Shown here piece after piece: positions 23,698-34,328 of a stretch of 64,000 bases of DNA. The position numbers and the translations under genes are program-made. The notes under the pieces were generated by a model. The model worked only from the letters and a program-made list of their open reading frames with translations. It did not search any database and was not told where the DNA came from. Origin of the DNA: Chelonoidis abingdonii (Eukaryota > Chordata > Testudines > Testudinidae); NCBI RefSeq assembly GCF_003597395.2, contig NC_133778.1:18551166-18615165 (forward strand), given 5' to 3'. The stretch's first letter is position 1; each line of letters begins with the position of its first letter.

Positions 23698-25010
23698 CTG
23701 GCTGGCCCGTGAAAGGAGTCCGGAAATGAAAAATATCAACCAGATTTTTTTAAACGTCAAAGAGGTTGGAGTTTTTACTAGAGGTTCAGAGAATTTATTG
23801 TACTTGATTTTTTTCTGAACTGGTTTGCTGATCTGTAGAAAATATATACAATGTTAATTTGTTTTTTTGCTGAGGCTGCATAATCAAATCTGACGATGTG
23901 CTTACATGTTAAATAAAATAAGAAGTTAAAAATGAATCAAGGAGATCGGTCAACCCTCAGTGGGCTTGGGGTTGAACAGCAGTGGGGTTTGAGGAGTGAG
24001 ATCTTGGTACCGTTTGACTATAACTTCTTTGGAGGTTTAATGCCCAGTCAGTCCCCCTCTTCTAAAAGGATGGTAGCCATATTTACTGGCCCTAGAAAAT
24101 AGCTTCTTGTGGCATATGCAGCTATGTGACTGTAAGGTTATTTAGTCTGTACTGTACATTTAAAGCTGAGGTGACCCCTGTAGCCTTGCTCCCCGTGAGC
24201 CGAGTCCCAATGTAGCTGCTGTCACAGAGCAAGTCATACACATTAGTCCAGTTTTTCACGGGTATATTTCCATTGACAAATCTTGCTATCCCCAAACAGA
24301 CAACACAATCCACATGCGAGGACCCCTGCATGTAGCCCCAGTGAAGTCGGTGGAGCTCTCCATGCATGTGCACCTGGTGAGATGTGATTGTAGGATTAAA
24401 GCCTTTTTTTAGTTAAGTTTCTCTGTTTCATTTAATCTAAAACAAGCCACCTAGGCAGAGAGTACATTTGCTTTTTGACTATGGACCCCCTCTCCACCCC
24501 AATAAAATCTGTATGCAAGCATCGCTCAGATCATCAGCCAGATACTGCCCTAAATGACAGCTCCACAAAATGCACCTATTTTGTAGAGCTGTGTTGTTTT
24601 GCTCCTGCATTTATATTAAGTACTTATTTTAGCAACTAATTATCTAACAGCCATGCAGAGAGTGGGCCAAAAATGTAAAGTAGCTTTCACGAGGGGAACC
24701 AAAGCACGAGGCTGTTTGAGCAGGAAAGTCTACAGATAAATGCTTTGGTGATCAGCCACAGGGGTAACTTGCCTCAGAACGTCAAAATGCAATTATAAGG
24801 GGTGTAATGATTGTACTGTATCCCTAATGTGTTCATTCCAAGGTGGCCTCCGGAGCAGTTATATTGAAGGTATTTTAGTCGTGGCTTAGACATATTAAAA
24901 CAGATGACTAGCAGCAATGTGTAGACCGTAACAACGGAAGCGAATATGTGGCTCTGTATAGCATAAGAATGATGCTCAGTTATTCAGAGGAAGCAGCAAA
25001 GTGTTCTGTT
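23698..25010. other. Non-coding, nothing recognised
   Basis: Unique-looking AT-rich sequence. The open frames are short and carry no domain. Confidence 0.5.
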
Positions 25011-25014
25011 CATG

Positions 25015-25200
25015 GTTGAGTTCTGTTCCTGACTCTGTAGCAGATTTACTGAGTGACCATGAGCTTGTCACCTTTGTAAAGTGCTCTAAGCTCAATGATG
25101 GTGGTGGTGGGAGCGGAGGGGGGGCTGGGAACTTCTATATAAATGCTGTTGGGGGGGACTGAAAACTTCTAGATAAGTGTTATTGGTACTGTGTTTTAGT
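25015..25200 (+). mobile_element. MIR-type SINE fragment
   Basis: TTCCTGACTCTGTAGCAGAT, GTGACCATGAGCTTGTCACC and TTTGTAAAGTGCTCTAAGCTC follow the MIR order, with a deletion in the middle. A GGTGGTGGTGGG patch and a duplicated AACTTCTA(G/T)ATAA unit follow. Confidence 0.6.
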
Positions 25201-26150
25201 ATCGCCTTTCACTGTGAGCAGTGTATGGGATGAGAATTCCAGTGAATAAATGGATGACATCTGTCTCTCTAGGTATTGATATTGCACTCATCATCTGAAA
25301 AATTTGGTGTAAATGACTTGCCACAGGAATGGTGTGGCAGAAGCTGGGATGGAATCCAGTTCTCCGGGGCAGCATTCAGCCTCCTGAACCAGCCTCATTC
25401 ACTACCCACCTTCCAACTTTTGCAACAAATGAAGGAAGGGGTCCTATAGACCCCAACCTCCTTCACTACACATTCTTGGGTTGTCCCAAAGAAATATGCC
25501 ATCAAAAACTTAAAGACTGTAGCATAACACATATGCATAATGTAACATGATGTAGGTTTTGTGTAATTTCCTAACTTTTAAAAAAGTAAAATGAAAAAAT
25601 GACCAAAAATCCCAAAAGGTGGCATCATATTGGCACCCACATGGCTCATCTGCAGGGTTGGAATCTTTAGCTCCACCAAACGGACCTCTGTTTCTTGAGC
25701 TAACGGAGTACATGATAGCAGGGGCAGGTTGTAAGCCTTTGCGGACCAGCCCCACGGGAGGATTGGACACTTTGCCAGAAGGTTTCACAGATATTTGCTG
25801 ATACCTTGGCCTGGTGAGACTGATGAATCTTAGGTTCCATCCCGGGTCTGGAGAGGAGTGACAAAGGCTCTTCTGCCTATTGTCCCCCAGACGTGACCCT
25901 TTCTGCCCCGTCCCCTCCATTTTGTCCCTGTCCCAGTGCTGTCTCTGCCACCCATCTCTTCATCTCACTCTCATTCTTACCTAACTAGTCCCTTTGTTCA
26001 CTCTTCCAGTGTCTCATCTCAGTTCTACTCCTTGCCCAACTAGTCCCAGTTCCCTGGTCCTGGCTCCTCATCTGATTGCACCCCCCACCAGCATCCTCTC
26101 CTCGTCTTCCTGCCAAGGCTCTATGATGCCTTGTGACCCAGACCAGTAAG
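25201..26150. other. Non-coding; CT-rich repeat-like tail
   Basis: 25600-26150 is increasingly C/T-rich and may be part of an interspersed repeat adjoining the LTR-like unit to its right, but no end can be fixed. Open frames on both strands (for example 25510-25920) lack a recognisable domain. Confidence 0.4.
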
Positions 26151-26155
26151 GGGTT

Positions 26156-27400
26156 TTGTTACCACCTGCACTGTAACCCTGGGTGCTTCTGTGATGGGTA
26201 GCTTTGGCTCAGAGCCCTGCCACCAGCAGCCTGCTGAGCCTGGCTTCCACTGGCTTGGTTACTCTTTGCAGGGTGATGCCAACAGCTCTGAGTCTCCCCC
26301 AAACCATCGCCACTGCAGCCTCCACTTTTTCTCACCAGACCCTCACAGAAGTTATCAGGTTTGCTGCCCCTCAAAGAGAGAGAACACACACCAGTTTGTT
26401 AGTCTGGCTGAAAATTTTACCACCCTGTCTAACATGTAGCACTGAGATGGTTTTTCTAATCAAACAAGAATAAGTTTATTAACAAAGATCAGACACTAAA
26501 GTGATAAATAAGAACAGAAGACACAGACATGGTTACATGTAAAACAAAACACACTTTCTAATGACTAAAACTTAACCTCAGCAAGATACAATCTTTGTCT
26601 AAACAGGTTTCTCACCTACAGTCAATTCCCAGAGACTTCAACCCCCCTTGTTGAGGGATCCAACTTTCTTCGAATACAAGAGCTCTGGCCCCCTTTATCC
26701 ATTCAGTGATGGATGACAAAAATAGCCCTTTGCCTCTGCTTATATCTTCCCAAACTTCATTGGCTCTGTTTCTAGAGTCAGAAAGGTTGCAACCTCCCTC
26801 CCCCATTGCCTGGATCAAGCCAGGGGATGGGAAATTGAAAGCACAGGAGAGACCCGCCGTGCTTTCAGTATCAGGGCCTGGACTTGCGTGGCCTGCAATT
26901 GCAGGGAAGTCCTGCTCAGCCCCTGGGCTGGAGCATGCTCACTGTTGCTGGAATCTTTGGTTAATTATGCTGCATTCAAGCGAGTTTCTACTGTGCATGT
27001 GCAAACTGCAATTTTTCAGAGGCTTATACCATGGCAAAACATGACATGTCAGGTTTTCACAGGGACAGAAAAAGGCGCATCCCTCATACAGAGACCACTT
27101 TCCCGTCAAATTTCAAGTCCCTGCTCCAAAGCATGGGAACACTAGGGCAGTTCAGAGCAAAGGTCAACATATTGTTGTAACTCAAACAATACAACACATT
27201 TTTCTCTAGCTTTGTTCTTGGAAACAGCGGAATCATGTTGGCTGAAATAAAAATAATAACAATCGGCCTGAGGCAGACACCTAGCATGAAAAATTTCAGC
27301 CCAAATAGTTAACGTCTGGCAAAGTAATAAGCAATGAAAACAGGGTCTTCTAATGAGAAGCATCAGGTGACCTTAATGATAGGTTGTGTTACCAGTCCCT
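26156..27400 (-). mobile_element. LTR-like repeat, probably a solo LTR in minus orientation
   Basis: The segment is about 1.2 kb of non-coding sequence of a type I recognise as repetitive in turtles. A minus-strand AATAAA lies at 26475-26480, within AATAAGTTTATTAAC. Short direct repeats TGTTACCA sit at both edges (about 26157 and 27388), but neither gives clean TG...CA termini. The assignment is therefore tentative and the boundaries are approximate. Overlapping open frames inside it are treated as chance. Confidence 0.4.
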
Positions 27401-27469
27401 CCTATAATATGCTTTCGTGTCATAATGCGAAAAAATAAAGACACCTATGTTATTCATGTCTAACTTGTC

Positions 27470-27855
27470 TTAAAATCTCACTAACTTAATTGACTCAATA
27501 GTACCTTGTGACAGTGAATTCCACCAGTTAATAATGCCTTGTGTTTTTACACTAGGAACATATGGAGTATTCAGTCAGTCGTGGGCTGCTCTATCCTATG
27601 CCTTTAAATCTGAAACCTCTAAATTTTATTGTGTGAGCCTCTCGTTCCAGCATTATCAGTAGCATAATGACTAGCAGCACCTGATGGACTTTCTCTATAG
27701 CAATTATTATTCCCATATATTTCTGTTGTGTCCCTTGTAATTCAGCTACTTGCTTTGCTAAATAGTCCTATTTTTGCTTTAATCTCTTCTGGTATCATTT
27801 TCTTTGCCCTTCTGGGGGATCTTTTCTATTTCTGAAATATCCTTTGAGAGAGGAA
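27470..27855 (-). mobile_element. Old CR1 3' end, antisense
   Basis: TGTGACAGTGAATTCCACC and AGTTAATAATGCCTTGTG, then TTTTATTGTGTGAGCC, CATTATTCCCATATAT-like words and ATCATTTTCTTTGCCCTTC, match the complement of the 3' region of a diverged CR1 subfamily. It is strongly decayed, with no coding frame. Confidence 0.6.
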
Positions 27856-28289
27856 AAAAGTTGTGTTTTAATTTTAAAACCCAACAATTTTTAGCAACAC
27901 CTGTCAGTGCTTCTATCTCTCCAATCAGTGAGCAGTGCTTGGGACTGTCTCAGTGGGAGCTGACAATTTGATGATACTTCATCAGCATGACTCTCCTGCT
28001 GAGAAGTAGATTGAGACAAAGGAAATGGCTCTTGCTAGTGGAAAGGATGGGAAATCAGATTTTCTAAGTTATTGTTAGGTAAGTTCTATTATATGTTATC
28101 TTTTAATAAAAGATTGGGGGTGGGGGCGGGTGGGTTAATTTAACAGTAGACAATGGCTCTTGCTTGACACTGTCCAGTTCTCTTCCTTTTCTGCAGGCTT
28201 CTCTCACGACAACTACATTAGACTGTTGCCGCTGAGGACAAAATGTAGGTTTTGTGGTTAGTAGACCGGACAGGGCCATGAGAGCTGTA

Positions 28290-28345
28290 GTCAGTTCCTG
28301 ACTCTGCTACAGACTTATGTGAAGGTGGGCAAGTCACTTATGCCA
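28290..28345 (+). mobile_element. MIR-type SINE fragment
   Basis: CAGTTCCTGACTCTGCTACAG and GGCAAGTCACTTA are the characteristic central words of MIR. Only about 55 bases are recognisable. Confidence 0.5.
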
Positions 28346-28480
28346 TGATTAAGCAAAATACTTAAGCATGTGCCTGACTTTACACAAATTGCACAAGACT
28401 CATTGAGGTCTGTATGGGCTTTGCATGCCACTTATTGCAGTGGTGCATCACAGCACACTATATTGCACTTTCCTTTAAAG

Positions 28481-28683
28481 CAGAGATGGGCAACCTGTGG
28501 CCCACGGGCTGCGCGCAGCCTATCAGGGTAATCTCTGGCTGGCTGCGAGACAGTTTGTTTACACTGCCCGTCCGCAGGCACGGCTGCCCACAGTTCCCAG
28601 TGCCTGTGGACGGTCAATGTAAACAAACTGTCTCGCGGCCCGCAAGAGGATTACCCTGACGGGCTGCAGGTTGCCCACCACTG
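28481..28683. mobile_element. Palindromic hAT MITE, 203 bp
   Basis: The element begins CAGAGATGGGCAACCTG and ends CAGGTTGCCCACCACTG, near-perfect inverses. It is flanked by an exact 8-bp duplication, CTTTAAAG, at 28473-28480 and 28684-28691. The inversion continues inward: CGAGACAGTTTGTTTACA in the left arm pairs with TGTAAACAAACTGTCTCG in the right. The whole element can therefore fold as one long hairpin around 28580. It has no coding capacity. The exact duplication and high arm identity suggest a comparatively young copy. Confidence 0.9.
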
Positions 28684-28904
28684 CTTTAAAGTGAACGGGG
28701 AAGTTTATACTATTCTTGATACTGTTGCTTCAGTCTTGCATGGCTGGAGACTTAACAAGAGAGGCATGCGGTTGTTTGGGTTTCCAATGCTGGCTTCGCT
28801 CTCAGATGTTAGACACTTTTTTTTAAAAAAATGAAAGCTCTAGATTATGCAAACTGAAGGCTCTAGCTCTGTAGTGCCCAATGGACTTTTACCAGAATAC
28901 AAGC

Positions 28905-28995
28905 CCAAAGAGCTGGATCAAGGGTGAAATCCTGGCCCCATTGAAATTAATGGGAGTTTCCCCATGGACTTCAATGGGCCAGGATTTCCCCCCAG
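28905..28995. repeat. Short palindromic repeat
   Basis: GTGAAATCCTGGCCCCATTG, AATTAATGGGAGTTT, CCATGGACTTCAATGGG and CCAGGATTTCCCCC form an imperfect hairpin of about 75 bases. Similar palindromes are dispersed in amniote genomes. No target duplication is clear. Confidence 0.7.
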
Positions 28996-28999
28996 ATTA

Positions 29000-30645
29000 A
29001 GCCAATGGGAATCGTTCCTCTGATGTTAGATGGAGCTGGATTGGGTTCTACTGCTGGAATGCCTTCTGGATTTCTGTTAGTGCGGAGGATTATAATCCCT
29101 GTATTCAGGAGTCCTGGTACAGAGGGCATTAGTAGTTTGGAACTAGGCATCTAAAGTCAGACCATTTTAAACATCAGACAGAATATCTTGGATTTGTCAG
29201 TGGAAAAACAGGAAAGTAACATCACTATAGCTTACCCACATGTGGTCAGACGGTGCCTGACCCCTCTGGGGGTATGTGTTCAAGATGGCGTTGGAGGGAG
29301 AGTACAAGAAACTTTCCCTTCCTGCACCTTTCCCTCTCCCTTTGTGGAGTCCCTTCATTCTCCTATGAGTAGGTACTACTCTCTGCTAGCATCCCCTGTG
29401 GTGCAAACAACACCCAAATGAGTGTGGGGTGGAGATGCTTTGCGCGCAGGCCAGATTGTTAGTGGAGAGCATGCTGCATGCAGGGGATCACCTGGAGACA
29501 TTGTGCCTCCCGCAGTTCCCCCTTGGGTGGTGCTGCTTTGAACTGCCGCAAATGCAGGCAGTAGTTCAGTCAGTGGCACAATCTGACTTAGAGTGTCCAA
29601 CAAACTGTTACTACTGGAAGCAGGCTGCTATTTGTTTACTTTAGTGAAAGCAATGCCTTCCCTAGCTGTTTGAAAAGCAAATCTGTCGGTAATCTCCAGC
29701 TTGTATTTGCCGAACTCCAGTGATCCCAGTGAAATGCTTCTGCAGTTGTGCAGAACCAGCACAGCTTTCTTAATGTCTGTTAGTGCAATTCACTGGCTTC
29801 AGGAAACCCATTCACCGAGCAGTTAAACAACTCCTTCCTTTGATGGAGCTCTCAAGGGCGCCCTTATAACAATGTGAACAGTAGATCTAGAAGTGGGGAC
29901 GGGGAGGGAACAATCTATCAGCTGCAGTACCTAGGAACACTGGGTTTAATAATGTAGTGAGAAAGCCTGCAGTGGTGTCTACCAGAGTCACAGCACACTT
30001 CTTCGTTACCGAAAGTGAAATAGCAAAAGTCTATGGTGCTATTGTTAACGTAGTGCTGCTATGTGAGAAACCCGTCAGTTCCCAGGCTCTGGGAAAAATC
30101 TCTTGTTCCCCAGGCTAACAAGGGCTAGAAATCCCTTGCAGCAACCCCTGTGCCTGACCTACAGACCCACGGGCCTCATCCTCAGTTGGTATGAATCACC
30201 AGGGCTCTGTTGATGTCTGTGCAGACTGAGGCCAGTTGAGGATCCGGCTCAGTGCAAATAGGCTTTCTATGGCCTGATTGTGTAAGAAATTAAGTCAACA
30301 TTCCCATTGACTTAAGTGGAAGCAGAAGAAGGCCTTTCATGACCGAGGAAGGTTTCAGAGGTGCAGGGCCACCATGGCTGGCTGAGGGTGGAGTCTTCCA
30401 ATGAGGACCAAGATGACAGTCTGCCATATAAGACACCACCCATTTACCCCCCCTAAAAAGTTTGATAATGTTACCAGAAATGTGTTTATCTAATTATGGA
30501 ATCCATATTTCCTCCTTCTGATTTTTCATACTTCTGTACTTCTTCCTCTTCTACAATACTAAGGGACACCCTGGCTGTTACTGTATATTAATTGTGTGTA
30601 TGTACTACCTCCGCTTTCAGGTTCCCTGGGCATGCAATCTAGTTT
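29000..30645. other. Non-coding, nothing recognised
   Basis: Ordinary composition. Short open frames (for example 29188-29421 and 29429-29644) have no domain or splice support. Confidence 0.5.
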
Positions 30646-30650
30646 CTCCT

Positions 30651-31110
30651 TGTCATAAACAGATAGCTAAGGGTTAATATGACACCCCTATGCAGGCCAT
30701 GGATATTTGAAATGACACAAGTTTTATAGCTATATGGTCACATGAGTAACTAAGCATATCCAGAATATATTCAAATGAGGGCTTTTATTCTCAGGATCCA
30801 GGATGCTAGTTTATATCAGAGGAAGGCTGTGCATAAACTAATGTTAGCTGGAATCAGATGACCTGTTGCCACTGTCTTAAAAAGCTAAAGTAATAAGATT
30901 TGCATGTTGGATCAACACCAAACAGCTTGGTATCCTGCTTCCAGGAATGCCCAATATCCAAGACAATTGAGAACCAGGTGGAGAAGAGGCTGGTAGCGCA
31001 TCAACCTAGCCAGTTGTCTATTGCTGTACATGAAGGAAAAATATTTCCCCTCTCCCTGGCATATAGTCATTTCATACCATGAACCATGGGCTGTGAAGAC
31101 CCTTAACACT
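30651..31110 (+). mobile_element. Possible LTR-type fragment
   Basis: TTGTCATAAACAGATAGC followed by AAGGGTTAATATGACA resembles an LTR 5' edge that I have seen repeatedly in turtle sequence. The remainder is not identifiable and no partner end is seen. Low confidence. Confidence 0.22.
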
Positions 31111-31282
31111 GTATTACCCTTTTACAATGGTGATACAATTATCCGTTCCTTTCCTTTTTCAGAACTGTTTATTTAGGAAGTATAAGCAAGCCACATATTC
31201 ATCAAAAATGCAACACTAATAGTTACACAAAAAGACATGTTGCTTTTTTTGGGCAGTGAACTATTATTCAGTGATAAACATC

Positions 31283-31372
31283 CAATGAAGTGGGTATTCA
31301 CCCACGAAAGCTCATGCTCCAATACATCTGTTAGTCTATAAGGTGCCACAGGACTCTTTGCTGCTGATAAAC
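31283..31372 (+). repeat. Turtle/crocodilian-type interspersed repeat
   Basis: The segment reads CAATGAAGTGGGTATTC, ACCCACGAAAGCTCATGC, TCCAATACATCTGTTAGTC, TATAAGGTGCCACAGG and ACTCTTTGCTGCT. It is a very common dispersed unit in turtle sequence as I remember it, and its presence helps the host assignment. A decayed inverse copy sits inside the Harbinger element near 10457. Confidence 0.7.
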
Positions 31373-31524
31373 AGAGATGACCCCTTGTTGGTCAAGACTA
31401 TTTCCACAAAAAGGGCCTTACAAACCTCTTACTGAGCACAGGCAGAAGAGAGAGGAAAGCTAGTCCTGCTTAAAGGCAAACTGCTTGATCGCACCTCCCC
31501 ATAGCTGCTAGAACTGCCAATCAT

Positions 31525-32580
31525 GGGATGTGTCTACATGGAGATAAAAACCTGCAGCATGGCCACAGCTGGCCTGGGTCAGCTGCAAGGGGCTTGTGGG
31601 GTTAAACATTGTTATGTAGGTGTTTGGGTTCAGGCTGGAGCCTGAGCCTCTACACAGCAACTTTTCAGCCCCAGAGCCTGAGCCCCAGTCAGCTCACCCA
31701 GGCCAGCTTCTGGGTTTTATTCCCAGCACGGTGAGTTGTATGGGCCCGTGGTGCCCAGACTCCCACAAATTCAGGGCCCGGGGGGGCCCAGCTCCACCAG
31801 TGTTTGGGGCTGAGTCTCTCTCCTGGCCCCACCTGCCACCCTGCGTGCCTCTCCCGGAACATCCCCAGGTCCCACCTGCTGCCCCCACATGCCTCCACAA
31901 GGTAGTGGCACCAGGGGCAGGCTGAGGCAGCTGCTGCACCTGAGGATGGCGGAGGGGAGGAGAAGCATGGCAGCTGTCCCCCCCCCAACCCCGGCCAGCA
32001 GGTGACTCTGAGTCGACTCCAAGGGTGGGGGGTTTATCCTGGCTGGGCCTCCTGAGCAGCAGCCTGGTGGGACTTGGGTGAGTGTTGGGCCAGGGAGGCC
32101 TCCTGCGCTGGAGCTCGCTGCTGCCGGTGGGGAGAGGGCTTGGGGAAGTTCTCTTCTCTGGCACCTGCGCCAGCCCTGAGGCAGCCTGCCTATTGTACCC
32201 CAAATGCCTCATCTCTGGCCCAGCCCCACACCCTGCACCCTGCTACCCCACCCCTCTGTCCCAGCCCAGAGCCCATACCCAGCACCCAAACCCCCACCCA
32301 GCACCTCAAACCCCCTCCCACACCCCAACCCTCTGTCTCCTCCCAGAGTCCACACCCAGAACCCAAAGCCCCTCTGGCACCCAGCTCCCCAAACTCCCTC
32401 CCCCACTTCCCCCTGCACTCCAACCCCGTGTCCCAGCCCAGAGCCCACACCCAGCACCAAAACTCCATCCCAGAGCCTTAGGCATGTGTGGAGGACAGGG
32501 GTGGGACTTGGACCCATTCTGGGCACCACCACAAATTACACAAACCTGCTGACCCTGTTTATTCCCATGTAGATGTGCCC
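31525..32580. mobile_element. Composite Harbinger-type MITE with GC-rich insertion
   Basis: The outer ends are GGGATGTGTCTACATGG on the left and, on the right, CCATGTAGATGTGCCC, its inverse, followed inward on both sides by GATAAA / TTTATT. The first 200 bases form a palindromic MITE body (GGCCACAGCTGGCCTGGGTC versus CTCACCCAGGCCAGC). From about 31730 to 32550 the sequence is a different GC-rich block that starts near GGGCCCGTGGTGCCCAG and ends near CTGGGCACCACCACAAAT, itself suggesting inverted ends. The simplest reading is a second element inserted near the right end of the MITE. No clean target duplication was found for either. Confidence 0.5.
32210..32475 (+). repeat. C-rich minisatellite-like repeat
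   Basis: A unit built of CCCAGCCCAGAGCCCA(T/C)A, CCCAGCACCCAAA and runs of CCC/CTCC recurs about three times (from about 32258, 32335 and 32430), with an irregular 75-95 base period. The low-complexity C-rich plus strand creates long overlapping open frames on both strands (up to 172 codons). I treat these as composition artefacts. Confidence 0.65.
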
Positions 32581-32750
32581 ATGGATACAGCTGCCCACAG
32601 CTGTGACCAACAGAGAAAACAAGGGCCTCTATGGAGGGGAGAGAACAGAGGGGGAGGGAGATAGAAAGACCAGAGATAGTAAAGGGTCTACAGCCCCATA
32701 CTAGGCTGCATCTGAGAAAGCAGCCAAGAGACAGAAGGGGATTGCAAGCC

Positions 32751-33110
32751 CTACAACTGAAGGGCTGACAGACTCAATTTAAAGTGAGGAGCCATGATCT
32801 GATCTAACTGGTCCTCCTCCATTTGTTTACAATCAGGAGAAGCTGAGTCCCCAGAAAGACCACACCAAGAGGTGATCACAGGACCTCCTTCCAGAGATGG
32901 CCACAATCTGCAAGATATTTCTGCTGTATGGGTACCAGGTAAGAAATCAGGAACCACTGTAGTCTCACTACAGAAGAGTGCTACAGCTTTGGTTATTATT
33001 TGGTGACTTGCTCTGCCCCCAGGACCTAAAGCAAATGACTTAGCTACCTTCAGATATTCTACAGTGTCCATCACTGGAGGGTCTGAGAGTAAACCTTTCT
33101 CAAACTGGTC
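32751..33110 (-). other. Unrecognised open block, possible exon or pseudogene
   Basis: The minus strand is open from about 33140 down to a stop at 32751. It contains DPPVMDTVEYLKVAKSFAL, GGRASHQIITKAVALFC, VVPDFLPGTHT and EEDQLDQIMAPHFKL. The amino-acid composition and alternation of charged and hydrophobic residues look more protein-like than most frames in this window, and the block does not overlap any repeat that I recognise. A stop lies just upstream (about codon TAG before TKYFPC), and an acceptor-like tract could lie further up. I cannot name a family. It may be a terminal exon, a retrocopy or chance. Confidence 0.25.
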
Positions 33111-34320
33111 TCTCTTATAACCAACTGCTGTACAGGGAAAATACTTTGTCTACAGCTGCTATAGGAACCTGCAGAAACCTGGTGTCTACTTGAAATCCTG
33201 GACCAGGATCACTGAAAACCCCACACAAGAACAAAAGGCTACAAATTATCTCCCTAGTATTGTAAAGACAAGACATTAGACTGTTAAAAAAAACTTTTCT
33301 CAGTTAAAAAGAGCTGGCCTGGAGATACTCCTTCCTTTAAAAATCATGATCTGCCTAGTTCCATAAATCGATGAAGGAATTTTGATCGTTAAACTTAATT
33401 GACACTGAATTAAAAGAAATGAACTTAAATCATTTTGCCATTTTCTTTGAAAATTAGTTTTTGGCATTGCATTTCTCTCTATCACGATGCAAGGCAAAGT
33501 CACATATACTGAGGAAGCAAGATTAATATGTACAAAAGATAAAACACTCTGAGAAGGCGACATCTGTGGCAATGCAAAAGATGTTTCAAGGAAGAGTAAA
33601 CAGGCAGGACTAAAACAGAAAATAAAAACTGACTTTTAAGTAAAATCAGCAACAACTTGGATTTATATAGCACTCCATATGTTCTACATGAATAATACCC
33701 CCAGGAACTTTAGAGTGAAATAAGGTAAGAAGAATGCTCAAAGCAATAAACTAAAAAATAAATAATTAAATTTATTCAAGATGTTTCCAGCTCTGACTAG
33801 GTGCAACTCTTCCCTTGACGAGACTGTTGGTAATGGTGTTGAGGTGCTGTTGTTTTACATAATTGACTCTGGACTGATGCCATGATGCAGTGATAGAACA
33901 AAGACTGCCTGTAGTTTCCTTGCTTGTTGGTTTGGCTTTTTTTAAATTTAATGCTATGGCACAAGTTTCAGTGCTTAGAAACATTTAAGTAGTCAGGGTG
34001 ATAATGCTCATTGGCTGGGGCAGTACCATGGAGATGATTATAGGAGAAAGTGGGCTTTGGGTGAGGGGCAATGCAAAACATTGAGGGATTTGGTATTTAG
34101 TTAGTTTCATTTTAGGGAGGAGGAAATCAAGAATGCTGTTTTTCAGAGGGCTGTCTGGGTGGATTTGTCCAGCTCATGTGCTAATGAGAAATAAAAAACA
34201 ACTCGGCATAAGATTTACGTAAAAAATGCAAATAATTCTATCATGAAACCTCCCAGTTGTCTAGCACTGTAAACATGAATCATGCCTAGTCTAAGGCGCC
34301 CTTCAGCCTCATTCTAGAAC
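33111..34320. other. Non-coding, nothing recognised
   Basis: AT-rich unique sequence. No gene, RNA or definable repeat. Confidence 0.5.
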
Positions 34321-34328
34321 AAAGAGGG

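Noticed and set aside
32210..32475. CRISPR-like or regulatory tandem array
   Set aside because: The period is irregular and the units are imperfect, low-complexity C-rich DNA in a vertebrate repeat. There are no uniform repeats and spacers.
31689..32572. Several overlapping frames of 80-172 codons on both strands
   Set aside because: They are all produced by the C-rich minisatellite and GC-rich insertion, where stop codons are rare. Translations are low-complexity Pro- or Gly-rich.
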